Source of the DNA: Bacillota bacterium
GTDB lineage: Bacteria; Eremiobacterota; SpSt-956; JAKJGF01
Assembly (NCBI GenBank): GCA_029555925.1
Contig: JAKPQU010000565.1
Span: forward strand, 1 to 31,506
Reading direction: 5' to 3'
Length of the DNA stretch: 31,506 bases
Of this stretch, positions 16,191 through 24,096 are shown one piece after another. The notes under the pieces are model-generated. The model was not told where the DNA came from and searched no databases. It saw only the letters and a program-made list of their open reading frames with translations. Position 1 is the stretch's first letter. Each line of letters begins with the position of its first letter. A program made the position numbers and the translations under genes.

Positions 16191-18689
16191 ATGTTACCAA
16201 CAGTTTCATGGGAAGATATTTATAAAATCATATATCTTGAGCATCATGATCCTTTTTCTGTTCTTGGTATCCATGAAGTGGAACTTCAGGGTAGAAAAAG
16301 CGTAACAGTCAGATCTTTTTTGCCTGATGCTATAGATGCCTATGTAGTAGATATAGAAGATGGTGAAAAAGAATATAAAATGTATAAGATTCATGATGAA
16401 GGCTTTTATGAAATTGCCTATCCGGGCAGAGAAAAGCCTTTCCCATATATGTTACGTACAGTAAGTCAGACAGGGAAAGTGGAAACCTTCAGAGATTCTT
16501 ATGCTTTTTTACCATACCTTACCTCTCAGGATGTATATCTTTTCGGTGAAGGTACAAATCACAGAATTTATGAAAAACTCGGTGCAAGGGTTATAACACA
16601 TCAGGGAGTTGGTGGCGTTCATTTTGCAGTATGGGCTCCGAATGCAAGACGGGTAAGTGTTGTAGGCACTTTTAATAACTGGGACGGAAGAAAACATCCA
16701 ATGAGATCTCTTGGCAGTTCAGGTATATGGGAGATATTCATACCGGGACTTGCCGAAGGAGAACTTTATAAATTTGAAATAAAAACCCATCATCATTATT
16801 ATTTTCTTAAGACCGATCCCTATGCGCTTCATATGGAACTCGCCCCCGGAACTGCTTCTGTAGTTTATAATATAGATAAATACCAGTGGCACGACAGTGA
16901 GTGGATAGAAAAGAAAAAAGAAATAAATAATTATGAAAAACCTATGTGGATTTATGAAGTCCATCTCGGCTCATGGCTCAGGTTCCCTGATAATCCGGAC
17001 CGGTGCCTGAATTGCCGTGAAGTGGCACAGAGACTTGTAGATTATGTAAAAGACATGGGCTATACTCATATAGAGTTCTTACCTCTCGCAGAACATCCCT
17101 ACTATGGTTCATGGGGCTATCAGTGTTCCGGATATTTTTCTCCTACAAGCCGTTACGGTACACCTGAAGATTTTATGTATTTAATAGATTACTGTCATCA
17201 AAATGGTATAGGAGTCATACTTGACTGGGTTCCTGCTCATTTCCCGAAGGATGCCTATGCTCTTGCCAGATTTGACGGTACCTGTCTTTATGAACATGCC
17301 GATCCGAGAAGAGGAGAACATCAGGACTGGGGAACACTTATATTTAATTACGGAAGAACAGAAGTACAGGATTTCCTCATAACAAATGCATTGTTCTGGT
17401 TTGAAAAATATCATATAGACGGACTTCGCATAGATGCTGTGGCTTCTATGCTTTATCTCGACTATTCCAGAAAACCGGGAGAATGGCTTCCCAATATGTA
17501 CGGAGGGAAAGAAAACCTGGATGCTATAGCTTTCCTGAAATATTTAAATACGGTAGTCCATAAATACTATCCGGGTGCTCTTATGATTGCAGAAGAATCC
17601 ACGGCATGGCCACAGGTATCTGGCCCTACATATGTAGGAGGACTCGGGTTCGGTTTTAAATGGAATATGGGCTGGATGAATGATATTTTATCTTATATGT
17701 CTTCCGATCCGGTATATAGAAAATATAAACAGGGAACCCTCACATTTAGCCTTATGTATGCTTTCAGTGAAAAGTTTATTCTTCCTTTCTCCCATGATGA
17801 AGTGGTACATATGAAGGGCTCTATGCTCAGCAAAATGCCCGGTGATGACTGGCAGAAATTTGCAAACCTGAGACTGCTCTATGGTTTTATGCTAGGCCAT
17901 CCCGGTAAGAAATTGCTCTTTATGGGATGTGATATTGCACAGTGGAGAGAATGGAACCATGATTTCGGCCTTGACTGGCATTTGCTTCAGTATGAACCTC
18001 ATAAAAAGTTGAATGATTATGTAAAGGATCTGCTTCGTCTCTATAAATCGGAACCTGCCCTTTATGAAGTGGATATAAGCTATACAGGTTTTCAGTGGAT
18101 AGATTTCCATGATGCAGACAGGAGTATAATAGCATTTTACAGAATAGCAAAGGACGGACTCAGTATTATTGTATTCATCTATAATTTTACCCCTGTGCCA
18201 TGGCGTAAGTATAAGATAGGTGTGCCTTATGAAGGATATTATAAAGAGGTTTTAAACAGTGATTCTTCTATGTACTGGGGCAGTAATATAGGTAATGGAG
18301 GCGGTGTTACGGCAGAAAAAGGATTCTGTCACAATCAGCCTTATTCTATAGAAATTGATATTCCTCCTCTTGCTATGGTTGTATTTAAACCTGAATGGCC
18401 TGCACAGGAACTCCAGAGAAGAGCAGAGGAAGCAGAAAAGAAGAGACTGGAAGAAGAAGAATTGAAGAGAAAAGAAGAAGAAGAATTAAAGCAGAAAGAA
18501 GAAGAAGAAAAGAAGAGAAGAGAAGAGATTGAGAAAAAACTTGAAGAGTGGAAGAAAGAAGCCCTGGAGAAGGAAAATAAAAGACAGGAAGACCTCAAGA
18601 AAGCTCTGCTGGAAAAAGTAGAAGAAGAGATAAGTAAAGGTAAGTCTGAAGAAGAGAAGAAAAAGAAAAAGAGTAAAAAGAAAGAATAA
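16191..18689 (+). CDS. glgB: 1,4-alpha-glucan branching enzyme with charged C-terminal tail
   Basis: An 832-aa GH13 enzyme that forms alpha-1,6 branches in glycogen. The N-terminal part has a GlgB N1 domain (EHHDPFSVLGIHEV) and a CBM48 domain (GGVHFAVWAPNARRVSVVGTFNNWDG). The catalytic residues are the nucleophile Asp415 (LRIDAVASMLYLDY), the acid Glu468 (IAEESTAWP) and Asp536 (FSHDEVVH). The spacings of 53 and 68 residues equal those of the E. coli enzyme (405, 458, 526). AGGAG at 16178-16182 fits ATG 16191 better than the in-frame GTG at 16182. After the normal end (about residue 735) there are about 95 extra residues, nearly all Glu, Lys and Arg, predicted coiled coil with a lysine-rich end. 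No other glycogen gene is adjacent. Confidence 0.95.
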   Translation: MLPTVSWEDIYKIIYLEHHDPFSVLGIHEVELQGRKSVTVRSFLPDAIDAYVVDIEDGEKEYKMYKIHDEGFYEIAYPGREKPFPYMLRTVSQTGKVETFRDSYAFLPYLTSQDVYLFGEGTNHRIYEKLGARVITHQGVGGVHFAVWAPNARRVSVVGTFNNWDGRKHPMRSLGSSGIWEIFIPGLAEGELYKFEIKTHHHYYFLKTDPYALHMELAPGTASVVYNIDKYQWHDSEWIEKKKEINNYEKPMWIYEVHLGSWLRFPDNPDRCLNCREVAQRLVDYVKDMGYTHIEFLPLAEHPYYGSWGYQCSGYFSPTSRYGTPEDFMYLIDYCHQNGIGVILDWVPAHFPKDAYALARFDGTCLYEHADPRRGEHQDWGTLIFNYGRTEVQDFLITNALFWFEKYHIDGLRIDAVASMLYLDYSRKPGEWLPNMYGGKENLDAIAFLKYLNTVVHKYYPGALMIAEESTAWPQVSGPTYVGGLGFGFKWNMGWMNDILSYMSSDPVYRKYKQGTLTFSLMYAFSEKFILPFSHDEVVHMKGSMLSKMPGDDWQKFANLRLLYGFMLGHPGKKLLFMGCDIAQWREWNHDFGLDWHLLQYEPHKKLNDYVKDLLRLYKSEPALYEVDISYTGFQWIDFHDADRSIIAFYRIAKDGLSIIVFIYNFTPVPWRKYKIGVPYEGYYKEVLNSDSSMYWGSNIGNGGGVTAEKGFCHNQPYSIEIDIPPLAMVVFKPEWPAQELQRRAEEAEKKRLEEEELKRKEEEELKQKEEEEKKRREEIEKKLEEWKKEALEKENKRQEDLKKALLEKVEEEISKGKSEEEKKKKKSKKKE

Positions 18690-18696
18690 CTAGTAT

Positions 18697-18762
18697 AGTG
18701 AATAGTGAATAGTGAATAGTGAAGAATAACTTTTCCTTTTTCACTTTTCACTTTTCACTTTC
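18697..18762. repeat. inverted pair of heptad arrays directly before a start codon
   Basis: Left arm: four units AGTGAAT/AGTGAAG (18697-18724). Right arm: three CACTTTT units (18739-18762) that run right up to the ATG at 18763. The arms are complementary around about 14 nt, so the transcript would form a long hairpin that ends at the start codon. Confidence 0.8.
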
Positions 18763-20211
18763 ATGATAGCAAACAAATTGTTTAAAGTACTTATTTTTAT
18801 TTTAATGCTGGCCCTTCGTACAGCCGGTTATACCATAGGATGGGCTGCTATTAATACGATTTTACTCAAAAGGCTTGGTATCGAAACTTTACCTTATTCT
18901 TTCATTTTATTTGCTTCTTTTTCCCTTATAGGAGCATGTATCTACCTTTTTTTTGCCGATGCATTACCAAGATATACTCTTATAAGAGTGTTTTCTATCG
19001 GAACAGGCCTGTTATTTATTATTTCTATTTTTTTTATTCCTGAATACACAGAACATCTTACTTTAAACGGAAGTCTTATCTTATTCGCTTTCCTTATTCT
19101 TACTGGAGAAGGTATAGGCTATTCCATTACCAGTATTCAAATATGGACACTTATCAATGATGCCTTCAGACCTGATGAAGGAACCAGATTTTATCCTCTT
19201 ATAGCTATGGCACCATCACTGGGAAGTATATCAGGCGGTTTGATTTTGCGATTTTTCGGCGATAAACTTGATGTGGAAAGTCTTATTATATGCTGGGTAT
19301 TGCTGGTTCTATCCGTTTTGCCTCTCCTGAGTATATTACAGAGATATTACGGTGAAGAAATTGACAGTCAGACGACATATCTGAAGAATATATCATATAA
19401 TTTAATATCTAATTTCAGGAATGGATTTAAATTTTCATTCTCTTCACCACTGTTACAGGCAATTGCATTTATCTGTATATTATTCTGGCTTGTGGCGTCA
19501 CTTAAAGAATTTCAATTCGATAAAATGCTGAATCAGCATTTAACTACAGAAGGAGACTTAAATAAATTCTATGGTATTTTTACGATAGTTCTGAGAGCAA
19601 GTGTGATTATTATACAGATATTTCTGACAGGGAGAATTATCAGATTTACAGGTGCCGGCTACGGACTCTGTATACTTCCTGCTGCTATGTTTATATGTCT
19701 TGCTTCCATAGTTATTTCTTCTTCTTTCTACTGTCTGGTTATTATGAGATTTATCTGGGACCTTGCAGGTATGACTGTTCAGATAACAGCTTTTCAACTG
19801 TCCTTTAATGCCGTATCAGGCCCCTATCGCGGTCGTGCCAGAGGTATTCTGGAAGGTTTAATCAATCCTGTCGGTGGTATTCTCGGAGGATTTTTTATTA
19901 TTTTTATAAATGGAATTTTTTACAGTAATGATGATACTGTAACATCCCGAAGGATTATTATTACGTTTATGGCACTTATATTTTCTCTTCTCTGGCTTAT
20001 TGCAGCTATTATAGTAAACCAAAGATACAGGAAAACAATTATTCAGAATCTTGACAGTGAAGACAGAAGAACCTGCCTAGATGCAATAGAAATGTTAAGA
20101 GAAGTAGATACATCTGTGGCACTGGAAAAACTTAATAAATTGGCAGATTCAGATGATGTTGAAGTAAAAAATACTGCTTTGAAAACTATGGTAATAGTTC
20201 GTGATGCGTGA
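18763..20211 (+). CDS. Npt1/Npt2 (ATP/ADP translocase)-like membrane transporter ending in HEAT sequence
   Basis: A 482-aa protein with about 12 membrane helices. The segment IWTLINDAFRPDEGTRFYPL, followed by GSISGG, matches the nucleotide-transporter (NTT/Npt) pattern in which a Trp helix is followed by a short acidic loop, RFYPL and a Gly-rich helix. Substrate residues cannot be checked by eye, so it may move another solute. After the last helix, residues about 430-482 form a HEAT-like unit (DRRTCLDAIEMLREVDTSVA, EKLNKLADSDDVEVKNTALK). NTT homologues with C-terminal HEAT and cyclic-nucleotide-binding domains are known. Here the chain ends inside a heptad array that supplies the last codons and the stop, so it may be shortened. 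There is no Shine-Dalgarno site. Confidence 0.75.
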   Translation: MIANKLFKVLIFILMLALRTAGYTIGWAAINTILLKRLGIETLPYSFILFASFSLIGACIYLFFADALPRYTLIRVFSIGTGLLFIISIFFIPEYTEHLTLNGSLILFAFLILTGEGIGYSITSIQIWTLINDAFRPDEGTRFYPLIAMAPSLGSISGGLILRFFGDKLDVESLIICWVLLVLSVLPLLSILQRYYGEEIDSQTTYLKNISYNLISNFRNGFKFSFSSPLLQAIAFICILFWLVASLKEFQFDKMLNQHLTTEGDLNKFYGIFTIVLRASVIIIQIFLTGRIIRFTGAGYGLCILPAAMFICLASIVISSSFYCLVIMRFIWDLAGMTVQITAFQLSFNAVSGPYRGRARGILEGLINPVGGILGGFFIIFINGIFYSNDDTVTSRRIIITFMALIFSLLWLIAAIIVNQRYRKTIIQNLDSEDRRTCLDAIEMLREVDTSVALEKLNKLADSDDVEVKNTALKTMVIVRDA

Positions 20212-20227
20212 TTCGTGATGCGTAATT
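20199..20227. repeat. heptad array overlapping the transporter stop codon
   Basis: Units TCGTGATG/CGTGATTCGTGATG/CGTAATT. The stop TGA at 20209-20211 and the final Arg-Asp-Ala codons of the transporter come from the array. Confidence 0.75.
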
Positions 20228-20472
20228 ATTACTTATGGTAATGGCGTTTAATTAAGCACCTCTACTCACCACTCATTATTCACTATTTACTGATTTTCGG
20301 ACATTACTTTTTGTAACTACTTATAATCTCTATGTAATTTTTCGCATATAATCAGGAAGGACTTCACAATGAAATATCTAATTATTGAAATGAATATGCG
20401 TAACTGATAAATGTATATCGTAATGTATGATATGATACGCATCACGTATCACGTTTTAAGGAGTGTTAAATT
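20212..20472. other. 261-bp intergenic region with promoter-like box and orphan short frame
   Basis: It contains a degenerate palindrome GGCGTTTAATTAAGCACC (20243-20260), TATAAT (20322-20327) with CGGACA 18 nt upstream (20298-20303), a ribosome site followed by a 12-codon frame (20369-20407), then heptad-like sequence (20405-20457) up to the ribosome site of the lyase gene. Confidence 0.55.
20369..20407 (+). CDS. short frame with good ribosome site (leader peptide or truncated gene start)
   Basis: AGGAAGG (20354-20360) is followed 8 nt later by ATG and 12 codons (MKYLIIEMNMRN), ending where heptad-like sequence begins. A TATAAT box lies 42 nt upstream. It is either a leader peptide of the lyase operon or the surviving start of a gene cut off by repeats. 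Too short to classify. Confidence 0.3.
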   Translation: MKYLIIEMNMRN

Positions 20473-21369
20473 ATGAATATTATAATTCACGATGTTGGCC
20501 TGAGAGACGGACTTCAAATAGAAAAAGACATTGTCCCACCTGAGAAAAAGATTGAATGGGTCAGAGGACTTATGGAAGCGGGAATTGACATTATTCAGGT
20601 CGGGTCTTTCGTAAACCCTAAAAAAGTGCCTCAGATGGCCGATACGGAGCAGATTTTTACTGAACTGAACAAAATAAAAAAAGGTGAAACAATACTTTCT
20701 GCACTTGTTCTTAATGAAAAAGGGGTGGAACGGGGTATGTCCTGTGGAGTGGAAATGTTCTGTATGGGAGTTTCTGCCAGCGAAACACATAGTAAGAAAA
20801 ATACAGGCATGTCTGTTTCAGAAGCTACAGAGAGAATTATTGCAATGGCAAAAGAATGTATGAAAGCACATAAAAAAGTCCAGGCCTCTGTTCAATCTGC
20901 TTTCGGATGCGGATTTGAAGGAAAAATTCCTCATGAGAAAGTTCTTTCCATTGTAGAAAAATATCTTGAAGCAGGTATAAAGAATATAAGTCTTGCAGAT
21001 ACTGCAGGCCATGGAAACCCGGAAACAGTAGAAAAACTTTATGGCGCCATATTTAAACTGGATAATACTGTTGAATGTGCCTGCCATTTTCACAATACTT
21101 ACGGCCTTGGCCTACTGAACTGTTATAGTGCCATGAAATCAGGAGTGAAATATATAGAAACTGCTTTCGGCGGACTCGGAGGATGCCCTTTCACAAAATC
21201 CCCTTCAGGTAATGTTTCTACAGAAGATTTTGTTTATCTCCTTCATCAGATCAATCTGAGAAAGGATATAAATTCTGATAAGATTAAAGGCATTGCAAAA
21301 GATGCTTCGTCTTTCTTTAAGAGAGACCTGCCGGGTATGTTATATAAATTGGTGAAAAGTGAAAAATAG
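20473..21369 (+). CDS. HMG-CoA lyase family acyl-CoA lyase (possible (R)-citramalyl-CoA lyase)
   Basis: A 298-aa DRE-TIM metallolyase of normal HMG-CoA lyase length. Seen: DVGLRDGLQIE with Arg11-Asp12, SFVNPKKVPQMAD, metal ligands His205 and His207 (CHFHNTYG), and the lyase signature GGLGGCPFTKSPSGN with loop Cys238. The Glu that precedes the TSFV motif in HMG-CoA lyases (Glu72 in the human enzyme) is Gln42 here. Such enzymes cleave 3-hydroxy-3-methyl acyl-CoA thioesters. A related lyase from Chloroflexus cleaves (R)-citramalyl-CoA to acetyl-CoA and pyruvate and works with a class III CoA-transferase, as found next door here. AAGGAG (20458-20463) supports the start. The family call is firm; the substrate is inferred from context. 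Confidence 0.85.
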   Translation: MNIIIHDVGLRDGLQIEKDIVPPEKKIEWVRGLMEAGIDIIQVGSFVNPKKVPQMADTEQIFTELNKIKKGETILSALVLNEKGVERGMSCGVEMFCMGVSASETHSKKNTGMSVSEATERIIAMAKECMKAHKKVQASVQSAFGCGFEGKIPHEKVLSIVEKYLEAGIKNISLADTAGHGNPETVEKLYGAIFKLDNTVECACHFHNTYGLGLLNCYSAMKSGVKYIETAFGGLGGCPFTKSPSGNVSTEDFVYLLHQINLRKDINSDKIKGIAKDASSFFKRDLPGMLYKLVKSEK

Positions 21370-21489
21370 TGATCAGTGAGCAGTGACCAGTGAACGGTGA
21401 AATTAGCTTGTTTTCTAAAGTTATTTTTTTTAAACTTGTTATAACTGATAACCGATAACTGATAACTGGTTACTGATAACTGGTCACTG
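21369..21489. repeat. inverted pair of heptad arrays between lyase and CoA-transferase genes
   Basis: Left arm 21369-21400 (GTGATCA GTGAGCA GTGACCA GTGAACG). Right arm 21440-21489 (ATAACTG ATAACCG ATAACTG ATAACTG GTTACTG ATAACTG GTCACTG). The outer units are complementary. The right arm ends 3 nt before the CoA-transferase ribosome site. Confidence 0.8.
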
Positions 21490-21509
21490 AAAAAGGAGGA
21501 ATTATTATT

Positions 21510-22712
21510 ATGAAACTTTTAGAAGGTATAAGAGTTCTTGATCTTACAAACGTTCTTTCCGGACCATTCTGTACGGTTCATCTGTCTTTATGCGGTGCAG
21601 AGGTTATAAAGATAGAGCCGCCGGGAGAGGGAGAACTTGCAAGAAAGCTCGGCAATGTGCCGAAACTTAATAAACAACTTATGGGAACCAGCTTTCTTGC
21701 CCAGAATGCAAATAAAAAATCTGTTACCCTTAACCTGAAAGCTCCGGAGGGAAAAGAGATATTCAGAAAACTTGCCAGAACGGCAGATGTGGTAGTGGAA
21801 AATTTCAGGCCCGGAGTTATGGACAGACTCGGTCTGGGATACAAAGAATTAAGCGGAATTAATCCCCGCATAATTTACTGTGCCATTTCAGGTTTCGGCC
21901 AGACAGGGCCCGATGCGCTTAAACCTGCCTATGATCAGATTGTTCAGGGTCTGAGCGGTGTTATGGCAGTAAACGGTGATGAAAGGCTGAACCCCCTGAG
22001 AGCCGGCTTCCCTGTATGTGATACAGTTGCAGGAGTAAATGCGGCATTTGCCATTATGGCTGCCCTTTATTACAGAGAAAAAAGCGGTGAAGGTCAGTCT
22101 ATCGATATAGCCATGATTGACTCTATTATGCCTCTTATGGGCTGGGTCGCGGCAAATCTCCTTATAGGAAAACAGCAGCCTGTTCTTATGGGTAATGATA
22201 ATTTCACTGCCGCTCCGTCAGGTATGTTTGTTACGAAAGACGGATATATTAATATTGCGGCAAACAAACAGGAACAGTGGGAAGCTGTTACTGAAGTTCT
22301 CGGCGTGCCTGAATTAAAAGAAGATCCCAGATTTAAAGAAAGGGATACAAGGAAAGCAAACCGCAGGCTTCTTACCCCGATTCTTGAGGAAAAATTAAAA
22401 GAAAATACCACTGAATACTGGGCAGAAGCTCTTAATAAAAAAGGTGTTCCTTCCGGAGAAATCCTTTCTCTTGAAGGAGCTCTTACGGCGCCTCAGATAA
22501 AACACAGGAATACCCTGCAGAAAATAAAGGTTGAAGGAGTGGAAGGCCTTGAAGAAGTGGAATTATTCAATCTTACGGCAAAATTCGAAAAAACCCCTGC
22601 TTCTATAGATAGTCCTCCTCCGAGGCTTTCTGCCAATACAGAAGAAATTTTGACTTCTATCGGTTACAGCAACGAAGAGATAAAGGAATTCAGAGAAAAG
22701 AAAGTTATTTAA
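21510..22712 (+). CDS. CaiB/BaiF family (class III) CoA-transferase
   Basis: A 400-aa protein of typical family length. Seen: the N-terminal LLEGIRVLDLTNVLSGPF, GAEVIKIEPPGEG, the Rossmann-type VVVENFRPGVMDRLGLGY, ISGFGQTGP, catalytic Asp171 in FPVCDTVAG, and GEGQSIDIAMIDS. Class III enzymes move CoA between acyl-CoA and a carboxylic acid without a covalent enzyme-CoA thioester ping-pong. AAGGAGG at 21493-21499 supports the start. Lying between an HMG-CoA-lyase-like enzyme and a LeuCD-like hydro-lyase, it could charge citramalate (or itaconate) with CoA from succinyl-CoA. The substrate is inferred, since family members include formyl-, carnitine-, benzylsuccinate- and citramalate-CoA transferases. 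Confidence 0.93.
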   Translation: MKLLEGIRVLDLTNVLSGPFCTVHLSLCGAEVIKIEPPGEGELARKLGNVPKLNKQLMGTSFLAQNANKKSVTLNLKAPEGKEIFRKLARTADVVVENFRPGVMDRLGLGYKELSGINPRIIYCAISGFGQTGPDALKPAYDQIVQGLSGVMAVNGDERLNPLRAGFPVCDTVAGVNAAFAIMAALYYREKSGEGQSIDIAMIDSIMPLMGWVAANLLIGKQQPVLMGNDNFTAAPSGMFVTKDGYINIAANKQEQWEAVTEVLGVPELKEDPRFKERDTRKANRRLLTPILEEKLKENTTEYWAEALNKKGVPSGEILSLEGALTAPQIKHRNTLQKIKVEGVEGLEEVELFNLTAKFEKTPASIDSPPPRLSANTEEILTSIGYSNEEIKEFREKKVI

Positions 22713-22751
22713 TAAATATAAAGGCCTGATGCATAACAGATGAGATGTTTT

Positions 22752-22783
22752 TACGCGTCACGTGTTACGCGTTACACGTCACG
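22752..22783. repeat. heptad array upstream of LeuC-like gene
   Basis: Units ACGCGTC ACGTGTT ACGCGTT ACACGTC ACG. It is partly open in the frame of the next gene, which makes a spurious longer N-terminus possible. Confidence 0.75.
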
Positions 22784-22802
22784 AATCAAAGGAGGTATAA
22801 AA

Positions 22803-24095
22803 ATGGGAATGACAGTAGTGGAAAAGATTTTAGCTAAAGCCACAGGGCAGAATTCCGTAAAAGTGGGAGATGTTCTGGAACCTGCCGTAAATCTGGCAAT
22901 GTCTCATGAAAACGGTGCTCTTGTGATAAATCAATTTTTAGAGGTTTATCACGGTACAGGACTTGAAGCGAAGGTATGGAATCCTTCTAACATAGCAATT
23001 ATATTTGATCACAGAGTTCCTGCAGAAACGTCTAAAACTGCTACAAATCAGAAAAAAATACGTGATTTTGTTACAACACAGGGAATAACAAAATTTCATG
23101 ACCTGAGAGGAGACGAAGGTGGTATATGTCACCAGATTCTTCCTCAATACGGTTATGTAAGGCCGGGATATGTAGTGGTAGGAACGGACAGTCATACTAC
23201 AAGTCATGGTGCCCTTGGAGCTTTTTCTTTTGGTATAGGTGCAACGGAAATGGCCAGTGTATGGGCTCTCGGTACAGTTCTGAATGTAGAAGTTCCCGGT
23301 ACGATAAAAGTAGAAGTAAAAGGGAAATTCCCTGAATTTGTAGGGCCAAAGGATCTTATACTGTATCTTATAGGAAAAATCTCTGCTCAGGGTGCAAATT
23401 ATAAGGTTATTGAATTTCATGGAGAAACAATAAGAAATATGTCCACTTCCGGCAGGCTTGTAATATGCAATATGTCTGTGGAAGCAGGAGCGACATCCGG
23501 TATTGTCCCCGCAGATGATGAAACGATAAGATATCTTCGTGAAGAAGCAGGAGTAACAGAGGAAATTATACCTGTAGTACCTGACAGTAATGCAGTGTAT
23601 GAACAGGTTATAGAGATAGATGTGTCAGACATGGTTCCTCAGATTGCCTGCCCTCATACTGTAGATAATGTAAAGCCTGTAGGTGAAGTGGAAGGCGTAA
23701 AATTACAGCAGATAGTAATAGGATCATGTACGAACGGAAGGCTTGATGATCTTGAAGCAGCGGCGAAAATACTTAAAGGTAAAAAGGTTGCCAGAGGAAC
23801 CCGTATGCTTGTATTTCCTGCTTCCTGGAAGATCTACAGAGAAGCTTTAAAGAAGGGTATTCTGGGAGATCTGGTAGATGCAGGTGCAGCAATTATAAAT
23901 CCCGGTTGCGGATGCTGTCTCGGAGTACATCAGGGAGCCCTGGGAGACGGAGAAGTAGCCCTTGCTACTACCAACAGAAATTTTAAAGGACGAATGGGCA
24001 ACCCTAAAGGTGAAGTTTATTTATGCTCACCTCAGGTAGCAGCAGCAAGTGCCATAACAGGTACTATAACTGACCCGAGAAAAGGAGGCAAATAA
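22803..24095 (+). CDS. aconitase/isopropylmalate isomerase family hydro-lyase, large subunit (LeuC-like)
   Basis: A 430-aa protein, the length of the short LeuC/homoaconitase-type large subunits. It has VVGTDSHTTSHGALGAF and the three 4Fe-4S cysteines in GSCTNGR and PGCGCCLG. The last motif usually has Pro, Ala or similar between its Gly and Cys; here that position is also Cys. AAAGGAGG (22788-22795) is 7 nt before ATG 22803. The longer in-frame start at 22740 would translate the heptad array and is rejected. The small subunit follows 1 nt later. Family members dehydrate or hydrate isopropylmalate, homocitrate, citramalate/mesaconate or dimethylmaleate. The neighbours (CoA-transferase, lyase) argue against leucine synthesis and for a C5 or similar dicarboxylate. 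Confidence 0.9.
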   Translation: MGMTVVEKILAKATGQNSVKVGDVLEPAVNLAMSHENGALVINQFLEVYHGTGLEAKVWNPSNIAIIFDHRVPAETSKTATNQKKIRDFVTTQGITKFHDLRGDEGGICHQILPQYGYVRPGYVVVGTDSHTTSHGALGAFSFGIGATEMASVWALGTVLNVEVPGTIKVEVKGKFPEFVGPKDLILYLIGKISAQGANYKVIEFHGETIRNMSTSGRLVICNMSVEAGATSGIVPADDETIRYLREEAGVTEEIIPVVPDSNAVYEQVIEIDVSDMVPQIACPHTVDNVKPVGEVEGVKLQQIVIGSCTNGRLDDLEAAAKILKGKKVARGTRMLVFPASWKIYREALKKGILGDLVDAGAAIINPGCGCCLGVHQGALGDGEVALATTNRNFKGRMGNPKGEVYLCSPQVAAASAITGTITDPRKGGK

Positions 24096-24096
24096 A

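Noticed and set aside
18341..18751. 136-codon serine-rich frame on the minus strand
   Set aside because: It is the antisense of the GAA/AAG-rich tail of the branching-enzyme gene; its composition mirrors that tail and it has no ribosome site or family.
22740..22802. Longer N-terminus for the LeuC-like protein
   Set aside because: It would translate a heptad array, while a strong ribosome site fits the ATG at 22803, where homology begins.
22938..23420. 160-codon minus-strand frame inside the LeuC-like gene
   Set aside because: It is a long but spurious antisense frame; the plus strand encodes the conserved aconitase-family core here.
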